A stretch of DNA of 64,000 nucleotides from Entoloma clypeatum (Eukaryota > Basidiomycota > Agaricomycetes > Agaricales > Entolomataceae). The stretch spans positions 248,001 through 312,000 of the forward strand of contig OY751485.1 of assembly GCA_963565915.1 (NCBI GenBank), read 5' to 3'. The notes below the pieces were generated by a model. That model was not told the origin of the DNA and ran no database searches. It saw only the letters and a list, made by a program, of their open reading frames with translations. A program made the translations under genes and the position numbers. Shown in pieces: positions 35,783-45,769 of this stretch. The stretch's first letter is position 1. Each line of letters opens with the position of its first letter.

Positions 35783-36112
35783 CTTCAGTGATTGGTCTAA
35801 CGGCGGAGTAACTCAACACTGTTTTGCTGGCCTCTCATCGATGTCTGGGATGATAGTGTCCAAGATATGAAGGTTCGACCCAGAGGGTCATGCGCCGATT
35901 TCTCGGGCGAGTTTTCTCACCTTCTCATTCTTTTTCCATGCTGATGGCTTTCCGGAAGGAAGCCCAGTGTACTGAGAAGGAGGCGGGTTCATGCGTTGCA
36001 GGAGTGACTGCATTCTTTCCGACTCAGGCTGCGCGGTACTCGAAGTTTTCCCACGGCCTGTGATAGTGGTAGAGAAAACAAATAAATGATTCCTCATAAC
36101 ATATTCCTTTTT

Positions 36113-36692
36113 TGTCATAACCATGCAATTCATACATCCAACACATCCGACGACTCCGATGTTTTATCCGGTCCGACATCCGACAATTTTCATAATAGTA
36201 CTTATTGACATCTCTACTAGTTAACATTCTAATTAGGCTGACAAGTAGACATCTTGATGTTGATTTTGCATTTGCTCCTCTCCGTACTCCGATTGCTCCG
36301 ATGAGTAACTCCGACATCCACACCTTACCTATAGTAGTTACTGACCCACTTCTGGTTTACTATAAGTAGTATGAATTCTGTCATAGTTCCTCAGTTCGAA
36401 TATTATATGTCACTATCCCTTGCCATACGTTCCACCAATCTATTTCTTTGCCTTTTGTCCTCATCCTCCTTCTCACGTCTCCACCTCCGCACCTCCGCTC
36501 CGCACATCCGCTCCCCTCACCCTCCGACATCTGCCAATCTGAAATCTAGGACCACGTCAAAGAATGGGGCACAACACATAAGTTGAAGCCAGGTCCTTTC
36601 TGCCAACGTCGCACTTACCGCATTCTGCTCCTCCGCTACTCCGCTCCGACTCGTCCGACGTTTTCCGACATTGAGAAACACGCTATATGACA
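36113..36692 (+). repeat. solo LTR of the Gypsy-B family
   Basis: 580 bp beginning TGTCATAACCATGCAATTC and ending CGCTATATGACA, flanked by TTTTT on both sides (36108-36112, 36693-36697). It is clearly related to the LTRs at 39760 and 59047 but diverged. No internal region remains, so it arose by LTR-LTR recombination. Confidence 0.88.
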
Positions 36693-36908
36693 TTTTTAGG
36701 AATAGTGGTTGTGGGAAAAACCCTTTTTGTCAGAAGTGTGTGAGGTATGATCAATGTTTCCACATGATGTGTACTAAGTCAATCCCCTTAGGGACGCTTC
36801 ATGACAGGTACTTGTCGTAATGACATTCCCAGGTTCATGTGTTGTCAACCAGGGTAGAGTGGGCAGGTACTTGCTGTTGCCAGCGTTCCCAAGTCCCTCT
36901 GCTATCCG

Positions 36909-36920
36909 GGGCCCATAACC
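36909..36920 (-). promoter_or_regulatory. Copia-B primer-binding site
   Basis: Directly next to the 5' LTR, the minus strand reads GGTTATGGGCCC. This matches, with one difference, the complement of the anticodon stem-loop of initiator tRNA-Met (GGGCTCATAACC). That is the half-tRNA priming type known from Drosophila copia. Confidence 0.5.
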
Positions 36921-37230
36921 TGTTGAAGTTTTACCTGGGCGCTAGCCGCAGATGTACTGAGCAACACAGCTACAGTGGAAGTACTCTACTTAACCAGTCT
37001 GGCCACTTACATGGTTTGGGAGGGTGAGGCTGGTGAGAGCGGTTGAGGCTGATAAGAGCGATGGAGCTGGTTAAGAGTCAAGAGACAACTTTTTGATATT
37101 GACAGTTTCCTGGTCTTATATACTGTACTACTGTTTGTACCAACCAAATAAGTATGTAATCAAAGATATGTAAATGGTCACGTGATATAATCTAATCTAA
37201 TCTAATCTATGTGATGGAAAAGTTTCAACA
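36921..37230 (-). repeat. Copia-B 5' LTR
   Basis: 310 bp, pairs with 33273-33580. Followed on the right by the TSD AACAT. Confidence 0.92.
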
Positions 37231-37400
37231 AACATGAGAGCAGCTGGCGGTATTGCCTGCAGCGGTCTCTTGGGCGGCTTGGGCATCCCGTTGGTTGCCT
37301 TGCCATTGGTAGAGGGGCTGGCCATCTCATGGAAGGCATTGAACCTGTTACAGCGATAGCCTACAACAACAAGTCCAAGGATCGGATCACGTGGGTTCGA

Positions 37401-37929
37401 ACTGGTTCCACAACAAGTCCCTCAGTAGGTTGACTTGGTCAAGATCAGCGAGCTCCTCAAGAGGACGACTCGGTTCGGTTCAGCAGAGCTAAGTCCTCGC
37501 AAGGCACTTAGTTTGAGAGCGTTTGAAGACGAAGTAAGTGTTGTTTGCCTAGGTCAAGCTAAGGACCTCTACTCTAATGTTACAAGTCTTATATATGTCA
37601 TCCTTTGGCTATTAATAAATAAGTGCTGCGCAGGAGCTAAATAAGCCATTGGTTAGATAGATGTTTCAAGGGGGCTGTGGCATATGAGTCAGAGATAACA
37701 AGTGAAAATATCGCTAAAAGAGGAATTGTCCGAGTCATAGCGCTGATAGAGGGGACATGTGTCCCAGGGTCGTTGGAGTTAAGTGAAACGGGGTTGGATA
37801 GGAATTGAGGGTTGAAGGGTCGTGTGAAGGTGCATAGGAAGAGGGTGAAAAAGTGTAACAGAACCCGCGTGACGATCCCATGCTTTCTCTCCTGAAGGCG
37901 GCAAGAGTCCCTTTTCTCTGATTGTCATG
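37401..37929. other. region between Copia-A remnant and hypothetical gene
   Basis: Contains two copies of ACAACAAGTCC near 37370 and 37413 and TATA-like runs near 37590. It may hold the lost 5' LTR of Copia-A, but nothing here matches its 3' LTR at 13150-13462. No gene recognised. Confidence 0.3.
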
Positions 37930-38466
37930 TCACAGTAGGCCTCCCTGCCATTACACAAATGGGCGTTAATATGTGAAATGCACTGAGGGCAGAGGAGGAA
38001 ACCTGTTGGATATCCTTATCGTCCCATGACGGTTTTGGGTTGGCATTTAGGAAACAGAGTTCTGTCGAGCAGCCGCATGTGTGACTGATGTGAAGGGTGA
38101 AAAAAAAAGAATAGAAGTACTCGAACGTCTTGCCCTTGTCACGTCTCATCCTGACAGTGTTCGTCTTTCCAGTGCTCTGGGTCACATGAGTGGAGCATTC
38201 ACATGAACCTGCCAAATCCTCATTATCATCACTTTTAGATTCAGATTAGCGGGCTTCACCTGTCGAAAGGAAGGTTTGCATTGGCAAAGGAGAATTTAAC
38301 TGTTGATCTTGCCAGCTAATATCCGAGTAGCCTGGAACAAATTGTGTGACTACTCACCCGCCTTCTCCAGTTTTTCTGTATCCTCCCTGGTGGTTTTGTC
38401 TCCCATTTTCACATCAGCATCTCCAGCCGTCACCTCTATCATATTCTCCTCAGCGAGTCCCATCAT
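37930..38466 (-). pseudogene. hypothetical spliced gene remnant
   Basis: From an ATG at 38466 the minus strand reads MMGLAEENMIEVTAGDADVK and on to KLEKAG. A GTGAGT donor follows at about 38361. The next exon reads SESKSDDNEDLAGSCECSTH and KGKTFE, then after a second intron LCFLNANPKPSWDDKDIQQ, and a last short exon ends at TGA 37930-37932. The second exon begins with an in-frame TAA (about 38247), so it may be broken or my splice site may be wrong. No domain recognised; it could be host DNA between two transposon nests. Confidence 0.3.
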
Positions 38467-38800
38467 TTGAATGTTTCAGTCATAAGTGGGGAAATGAGCA
38501 GAATAGGTAGTTGGGTGGAGAGCCATGTGGAATGAGTGGTGCTGAAATGGACATCAGCTTGTGGCTCATAGAGAGAGGGCTGAGGTGTTGGGCTGATGGC
38601 GGGGGAAGGAGGAGAAAGAGAGAACAGTCAACCACAGTCAACTGAATCGCAATCAGCCAATTACATAATATATCTCGAGAGGTGAATGAAGGTGAAAGGT
38701 TTTGACTCAGTTCCAAAAATGAGCCACTCAGTAATTTCGGCCAACCTAGTCAGTAGGTCTGATATATCAAATCCTGTGCTTACAGCTCAGCTGTGATATA

Positions 38801-39008
38801 CAGTGCCTCACAAAACTGATTCAATGTTTGTTGCTTTTTGAATACCTTCAAGATAACTCTGCGAATACCGATTGAATTAAACCTTTGGTATATAATTGAA
38901 AGCCCTACTTCAGGGCTTTCAGAATATAAAGGAATCATATGATTTAGATCAGAATCCATGGAGATATGATTAAATTAAATCACCAACTCATTGAATCAGT
39001 TTTGTGAG
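38801..39008 (+). repeat. Tc1 element left arm with paired motif
   Basis: Outer motif CTCACAAAACTGATTCAATG at 38807-38826; its reverse complement at 38989-39008. The arm pairs with 60849-61059 on the right, though the middle has diverged. Confidence 0.8.
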
Positions 39009-39159
39009 TACCTATGGCAATTATCAGAATCAAATGCTTCACTGGTTGTATGGTAACCAGTTGTCATGACTTACTGATGGAACTTGAATAGAACCCTGAT
39101 GGGTTGTCAAGGAAAGTTGTATAAGAAGAATCCAACCTCAACAGCCTCCATAATTAATC

Positions 39160-39759
39160 ATGTGCCCTATGTCCTCTTTCCACAAGGAAAACATTCTTTC
39201 TCTGGCCTCCAATGGTCACTCCACTTGTCATATTGCCTCTAACCTGGGTGTCAGCCAACCAACTGTCTCCAGAGTGCTTCAGAATCTTCTTCCTCATCAC
39301 AATCTCTCTTCTGGTGGTTGTCCATCCAAGCTTTCTCCCACCAACACATGAGACATACTTTCACAAATCACCTCAGAGAGAGCCTCCAATGCTGTGCAGG
39401 CTACCAAACACATCAATGCTGTCATCTCCAATCCTGTCTCCCCAGAAACTGTGAGAAGGGTTCTCAGAAAACATGAATTCAAGGCTGTAACAAAGAAGAA
39501 AAGACCTTTCTTAAAGGCCATACATCGGAAGAGGCAGTTAGCATTTGCTATGAAGCACAGGGAATGGACAGTGGAGGACTGGAAGAGGGTCATTTGGTCA
39601 GATGAGACCAAAATCAACAGGTTTGGGTCAGATGGCAAGGAATGGGTCTGGAAAAAGAAGGGTGAGGGGCTTATTGAAAGAGAGGTTCAGGGCACAGTCA
39701 AGTTTGGGGGAGGAAATATTATGGTTTGGGGTTGTATGGGTTGGGAAGGTGTGGGGAGA
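39160..39759 (+). pseudogene. Tc1-type transposase, N-terminal part
   Basis: The ATG at 39160 opens a helix-turn-helix DNA-binding region (HSTCHIASNLGVSQPTVSRV). After a TGA at 39349-39351 (likely former CGA) the same frame continues with VSPETVRRVLRKHEF and the first catalytic aspartate in VIWSDETKINRFG, then IMVWGCMGWEGVGR. It stops at the Gypsy-B TSD GGAGA (39755-39759) and continues in frame at 59603. Confidence 0.85.
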
Positions 39760-40104
39760 TGTCATAACCATACGATTCACATCCGACTTATCCTACGACT
39801 CCGACATTTCATCTGCTCCAACATCCGCTCCAACAACATTCTATTTATATTGAATATACTTCTACTATATAACATCTCAACCATACTTACAAGTAGACAT
39901 ATGTTGTTCACTTTTCATTTGCTACTCTCCGTACTCCAAATGTTCCGATGGTCAACTCCGATATCTGCACATCACTTATAGTAATGCTGATCATTCTAGT
40001 CTACTATAAATAGTGTACAAACCTGTCGTAGAACCTCAGTTCAAATATCATACGTTATACCTCATTCGCATCCGTCTCTACTTGCCTTTGAGCATTCTCT
40101 CCGT
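39760..40104 (+). repeat. Gypsy-B 5' LTR, first part
   Basis: Matches 59047 onward up to CATTCTCTCCGT, where Gypsy-C enters. Contains the TATA box CTATAAATAG near 40010 and AGTTCAAATAT at 40038-40048, the partner of the primer site at 52861. Confidence 0.9.
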
Positions 40105-41299
40105 TGAGAAGATGGTTCTGAATGGACGGAGAAATGTGTCGAACACTGAGTGAGTGCCCGAAAAACACCTCTAACCAATCACCAACACAACCCTTCAATA
40201 AGTTCTAGGTGGGCGGGACGAAATCCCTTTGTTTCGGTGAGGTTCGGGGGGGGTTTGTCTGGGGTGTGAAATTCAACTCGCAAACACGCGTTGAAATCCG
40301 GGTATGTGATTCAATAAAGAGCTTTTTAAGGAATCGGTTTTGATCTCAAGGTCCACAGAGTCCCTTTCGATCCAACAGGCAACAATCAAGGTTTCAACAA
40401 GGCAACAGGTGAGCACTCAGGCTCCAACAATCAACTGGTTCAATATGAGACTTTAGACAACCACAGCGCACTCAAACACACAGAGGAGAGAGCTACGTTA
40501 TGATCTGGGGGAAGACCCAGCCTAATTCTACAGTACATGACAATATCGAGAGGTTTTTATACATGAGACGGCAATTTAGAATAAATAAAGTTTATCATAA
40601 GTAAAAGGTAAAATCAAATCGGTCCGTGGTATATTGTCCATTGCGAGCATGTGAAAGGGTCACCAGGGACCATATCTGATGTTTTTCCATGCGTCGAGAG
40701 GGTTACGGACCCTAAAGGAGTGGAGCGACAAGGGCGCGTTGTTTCGCGAGCATTCCAGAGCATCGCATCAATATTGATGGAGTCGATCAAGGGTCCGGTT
40801 TCCATGAATCAAGGGTTTGGGCCCTTGGGTACCAACTCGGTGCCTCGGCAGCCATCAACGATCCCGTTTCCAAGGGTCGTTCTATTTCGGGTAAGTTACG
40901 CATTTGGCATTACGGCATCAGTGATCGCGCATCGCATTTCGTGATGCTGGGCATTATTGCTTGATTATAAGTCCCCCGGGTCTCTGTAGTGTCCATAGAC
41001 CATAGTGTTGTATATTGGATAGGGTGATAGGTCAAAGAAATATTATTACTGCCTCCCTCACTGGTCTTATCCAGTGAGAATAGAAAGTTTGTGTCAAGCC
41101 TATAGTTAAGCCCTCAGAATGTGACTGTTCCTATGATCATGACCAAAGGTGGTTCAGTGGTATTTAGACACTCTTAGGTAGCCAGTAGTACCATCAGTTC
41201 CAATAGAATAATGTTTAACGGAGCCGATATAATGTTCTTTCATTGACAAAACCGTGGGAATTTCGCAAATTTGGCTGTAGCCGCGCGACGGTCGTATCA
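40105..41299 (-). repeat. Gypsy-C 3' LTR
   Basis: 1195 bp, TGAGAAGATGG...GTCGTATCA. On the minus strand it is preceded by the polypurine tract TGTGGGGGAGA (41300-41310). Confidence 0.93.
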
Positions 41300-41310
41300 T
41301 CTCCCCCACA

Positions 41311-44300
41311 CTTAAGATCGATTGTCCCCAATCATCAGGGTGGACTAATTTCGGGTCAACGGGTTCATCATTTTCAATTTTTTCTGTTTGTTCCCTTTGT
41401 CTACATGTCTGTGTAAGCAGACGAGCAAACGGCGGGGTACCCTTTGCATCCAGTCAACGCGAGGGACCGTGGGAGAGCTGCAACAGCTCGTCGCCTTCAG
41501 TCGAACGTGTAAGTGTCCCGGTTCTTGTATTTGAACCCCGGTTCCCACGGTTCCTGTTCTTTAGCCTGATCGAGTCGCTCTAGACTCTCGGTCGTACCCA
41601 GCAACTCATCCTTCATCCCATTGGTCACTCATGGTACGTGACACATGTGACTCGCTCATTGTCCAGTTCCGTCCAAGGTCCAGCACTGCCATTTCGGAGT
41701 GCAGTAGTAAAGGTACGTCAATACCTCTTTCATTTCGTGATTTTCCGTTCACTTTCTGTACTGGCCGGGGTTTTTCAAGGTCGATGAAAACTTCTAGCGG
41801 ATCATCAAGATCCGGCAAGTCATTTCCAATTCGGTATCAAGGCGTCGGGTATTATCATGGTGATGGGATGGTTTGATTGTCGCCATCGGTAAGTCTTTGC
41901 ACCATCTTGATGCATCTATTTCATTCTCGGGTAGCGTTCCATGTGCGGACTGTCAGATCGGCATGATCGTCAGTCATCGGTAGTTCAAGATTCGACGCTC
42001 GTTATAGGTTCTCAAGAGACCGGCCGTTTTCAACGGGCGGTTCGTTTGTCCATGGTATGTTCTTTCCGTCACGGTTCACAACAGTCGGCGTTGAACTGAC
42101 ATCCATTACAGGCCGGCGTGTTCAGCTTAACGGGAGACGTTCTCGACGTTTCCGACATCAAAAACGAAAATTTCGCGGAACGGGGAAGGGCGGGGACGGA
42201 AGGTACGTGGCCGGTTTACATATCGTTCCGGCCGAATTTGACTAAGCCCCCAGGCTAGGGTATTCAGCTTCGGCTCATCGCCTTCGGTCCATTCTCCAAC
42301 CGACTTCTCAACGTCAGTCTCAGTTGCCAATTTCGGCAGTCCCTTTTCGCGGCGCGATACGGTCCAACGAGGACGCCATCCGGTTCAGGATCCAAGGTTC
42401 AGGGGAGACATGTTGTCTTTCCTAACGGCTTGACCTGGTGTCAGCCGTTCCAAGTCACTCGTTCCAGTTCAGTGAGGGGTGTCCTGCTCGGCGTGGTACT
42501 CCCAGCGCGGCTAGCGTGTCTGTCAGTTAAGTGCCGGTTCGTTTCCCTCCCCGACACTTTTACTAAAAACCCTCCCGGGTTTCTATTCACCGTTCTATAT
42601 TTTACAAGGGGGTTTTGTATTCATTTTTATTTTTATTTTTATTTTGAGTCTATTGGAAAGCGATCCGCGTCAGCATGACCGCCAACCGTTCAGTTGCCTC
42701 CAAATTGTCCACGACGGTCGGGTGCACAAGGTTCGTGTGGGGGCCGCGCCGTCGTTCTGTCCGCGAGAAGGGTTCAAAAAAAGGTGCGTCGTTCCATGTC
42801 TGAGCCAACGCTCCCCCCCATCCTCGTTTCTCACTGCTTTAAACCTTTACTTTCAGCATCTTACAATGTCTTCCGACATCTCTGTTGTAACTGTTCAAGT
42901 CCAGCCGCCTGCCTCCAAGTTTGCGCCGTTGCCTCCTGCTACCAGGGGGGCGCTTATCAAATGTGGTGTACAACGAACAATCGTTTCTTCAAGGACCTCG
43001 AACATGATCTCGTTGATTACAACGAGCTCGGTAACGCTGTCAACGCAGGCCGAGAAGTGTTCCGGAAGGTCGCTTACGGGGATCGTCTTATTCCAGACGA
43101 GCTGTGGGAAGACTCTGTGCGTAAGCCTAAAATTGTCCATTATTTTATTGTTGGGGTCAAAACCCGTGAGTGGCTCGCTCGTCTTCGTGCTCAACAAACC
43201 ATGTACAGGTTGGTTGAGGCACCCCACTCCTTCATTGGATAACCATAGTTATAGTCAGTATGTATTTCCAACTTCTGTATATGTAACATTAGGTCTCCGT
43301 TGAATTAACTCATCGCCTGTCTGATTCGAGTTGAGCCCTTGTCCACCGCGGAGTCATCCAGCGGTTTTCTTCTCAACCAGTCATTCGTTCAACCGTTAGG
43401 CAAAACGTTGCCAGCACACGTGATATCATCCGAGGTCCGAGCCGACGCGTAGACCTCCGTCAATAAACAATGCAGGCATGGGACTTTGTCCTTTTGCCTC
43501 CTTTTGCTTCCGTCTATCACTTTGTCGAGTTTCGTTCGACACAGTGGGTAAGTCGGGTCTTATTTCATTTGATTCATCTAATTCGTTTGAACCTTTCCAG
43601 GTCCATGAAGACTTCGAACCACGGATCGTCAAGACTGTTTGAGTAAGTCGTTTCAGATTCTAAACGGTGAGTCTTTCCTTTGCATCAATGCAACTGTTTA
43701 CGGGTATGCTGGTTTTTCGTGCATAGATCGTTTATTCAACACGATCGTCGACTTCACCGACTCCGTCCGGTTCTGGATTCTGGATTCAGGAAAGACATGC
43801 TGTCTTTCCTAACGGCCTGACCCGGTGTCGGTCGTTCCCGTTCCGCTACGGTTTCCATTTTGTTCATCGATATCAAGATCAAGAAAACCTCGTCGAGTGC
43901 AAGCCTTTTCCAAGCGACGTTTCATCCCGGCGGTACAATTTTCAACCATCTCGATGCCGTTCAACACGTTCGGTCAAAATCGCAAAATTTTGTTAACTAC
44001 CAGCCGTTCCCAGTGACATTTCATTCATTTGAGGTAAGTCTCCATCTTGTTCATGAGCCGGCGATTACCTGATACTGGCGTAGGGGGGCAACGGAAGGTC
44101 CGTTACTCGTGTATCCCTCCCCTCAGGCAATAAGATTTGACTCCCTGAGTCAAGGTCTTTCATTTCCAGCTCACCGAGGTCCAATTCCGACACCGGTTCC
44201 AAATGACGACACCTGGCGTGTCCCGGCAGCAAGTCCGAGACGAGGCATATCCCACCGAGATATCGGGCGCTTAAATTTTTAAGGCGATACAAGGCTTTTT

Positions 44301-44569
44301 GACATCGCGGGTGAGGTCTGTCTCACTTGCCCTCCTTTCCTTGGTCGAATCTAACAGTTCCTTTTCTTTCCAAATGGTCCGCAGGAGCATTTCCGAGTCA
44401 CAGATATCACTGGCGGAGTGGAACTCCTGCGACGGATAAGTCATTTCCTAAGTATTGGTAGCTTTCGCATGGTTGTTCTAGATACCACAGGCGTAATGTA
44501 GCATCGTGTTCTCTTATCGTCGCTGGCTAGCCGTGTAAGTGCCGGAACTAGGATAACAAGGTTAGGCAT
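41311..44569. other. Gypsy-C 3' non-coding region with internal repeats
   Basis: About 3.2 kb between integrase and the 3' LTR. A module around AGACATGCTGTCTTTCCTAA and the following GGCCTGACC...GGTGTC occurs twice (about 42400-42470 and 43790-43860). Several GTAAGTC-like donors recur on the plus strand. One plus-strand ORF is described separately; otherwise no coding content seen. Confidence 0.5.
42866..43242 (+). CDS. Gypsy-C antisense ORF, unknown protein (one frameshift)
   Basis: On the strand opposite to pol. The ATG at 42866 gives MSSDISVVTVQVQPPASKFA. Near 42955 the reading must move to the neighbouring frame to continue as NRFFKDLEHDLVDYNELGNA and VKTREWLARLRAQQTMYRL, to a TAA at 43240-43242. 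The second part has balanced, protein-like composition with many charged and aromatic residues. About 125 residues in total. The shift could be a mutation or a small intron that I misread. I do not recognise the family. It occupies the same place as the antisense gene of Gypsy-B. Confidence 0.4.
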
Positions 44570-45769
44570 TCAATCCGCCTCGTTACCCAAGTCTAGGCCA
44601 TCGTCTATGTGAGCTTCAGTATTGTCTAGTGGAACATGTGTAACGTTCTCAAACCAGATGTCCGGCTGAGACTTTCCTGTCTCACCAGACTCTCTCAACT
44701 CATCCAAGGTTTTCTTAGCAACATCGACGAAGTCTTCAATTCCTCCAGGTAATTCTATTTCATGTCGTGCAAAGTATGGAACGAGTCTAAAGGCCCCAAT
44801 CTTTTCGTGCCAGACCGAACCGTCAAGTTCGGCGACAATATACGCTCCTCCTTTGTTTCGCATTACGACAACCATAGGTCCCAGGTATCTGGGCTTCATT
44901 TTCCGGTCCAAACTCATTTCCACGGCGGTGTTTCGGACTAGTACGAGAGCTCCCGGCTTAAAGTCATAGGCCTTAATTTTGTAGCGGTGATCTCGTTCAT
45001 AACGACGTAAGTTCTCTAATTTCTGTGCAGAGACCTTTCGTCTAATGTTATCTATGTGGTCCTTGTGTTTAGCGAGTGCTCTCGCACGGTAACCGATTAA
45101 TTCAGTGGTAGAAAGCTTCCCGTTTGGTAAGTCCACCAACCAGGTCGCTTCTACAACATCTAACGGCAAGGTAGGGTGCGATCCGGTCGTAATAAAGTAG
45201 GGCGAACAACCCAATCTTTTTCTAACCGTTATCCGGTCGGCCCACATTACCAAGACGAAGTACCAGTACCACTTGTGTACTTCTCCGGCGCATGCTTTCC
45301 AGAGCGCTTGCCTTACATCCCAGTGAGGTCTTTCAATTTTTCCATTTGCACGCGAATTATAGGCTGATATCTGTATCCCTTTAATTCTGTACTTCTCTTC
45401 AAGCCAGGCCACTGCTTTCTTAAACGGGCCTCCATTATCGGTAACTATCTGTACGATGCATCCCCATCGACAGATAATATCTTCGAATAACCATTGTCCT
45501 ATCAATCTAGCGTTCTCGTTTCTTAGCGGGCGGCCCTCCATCCAACTAGAAAGGGCGCAACGGCCATGAACTATGTATCTGCAACCATTGGACGCCGGTG
45601 TCATATGCATTACGTCGACGTGGACGACTTGGAATAGTCCCGGTGTATGGGTCAACATGGGTGGGATTCGTAACAGAGTCTTCTGCCGTTGTTGGCATAC
45701 ATGGCACGTCTTAACATACCAGTGTACGTCCCGTTCAAGTTCTGGCCACCAAAATCGTTCACTAACGAA
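44570..45769 (-). pseudogene. Gypsy-C integrase
   Basis: Continues the RT frame after an in-frame TAA at 45770-45772, reading FVSERFWWPELERDVHWYV. The zinc-binding residues are HDHLGHKG (before the stop) and CHVCQQRQ. The catalytic core has VHVDVMHM, VTDNGGPFKK and SRANGKIERPH. It ends with an SH3-like C-terminal part (KPRYLGPMVVV) and an acidic tail. The single TAA is the only break seen, so the copy is nearly intact. Confidence 0.88.

Larger units (their letters stand above)
33273..37230 (-). mobile_element. Copia-B: Ty1/Copia element with internal deletion
   Basis: LTRs of 308 and 310 bp (TGTTGAAGTT...GTTTCAACA) and 5-bp TSD AACAT (33268-33272 and 37231-37235). On the minus strand the order is 5' LTR (36921-37230), a primer site, degraded gag, protease, pre-integrase, a junction where most of integrase and the start of RT are missing, RT/RNase H, a polypurine tract (GGGGGGG on the minus strand at 33581-33587), and the 3' LTR. 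A solo LTR of the Gypsy-B family sits in its gag part. The LTRs differ at many positions, so it is older than Gypsy-A. Confidence 0.92.
13150..37400 (-). mobile_element. Copia-A: decayed Ty1/Copia retrotransposon, split by nested insertions
   Basis: Host element of the first nest, on the minus strand. In its own 5' to 3' order the pieces are: gag remnant (about 37400-37231 and 33267-32472), protease and pre-integrase (19612-19171), integrase (19241-18039), linker (18100-17331), then reverse transcriptase and RNase H (14891-13594) and a 3' LTR near 13150-13462. Removing Gypsy-A with one TSD copy joins DSGTSMHFT to TEMSDFATY in frame. Removing the hAT joins TGRK to AIGS. Removing Copia-B rejoins the gag part. 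Frameshifts and stops in every region make it dead. I could not find its 5' LTR, so the right limit is approximate. Confidence 0.75.

Noticed and set aside
37385..37415. tRNA-like GTGGGTTCGAACTGGTTCCA
   Set aside because: It resembles a tRNA 3' end and could be read as a primer site for Copia-A, but the T-stem does not pair and no LTR end lies next to it.
40614..40944. Open frames repeated at 51971-52301
   Set aside because: They are identical because both lie inside the two LTRs of Gypsy-C; no protein feature seen.
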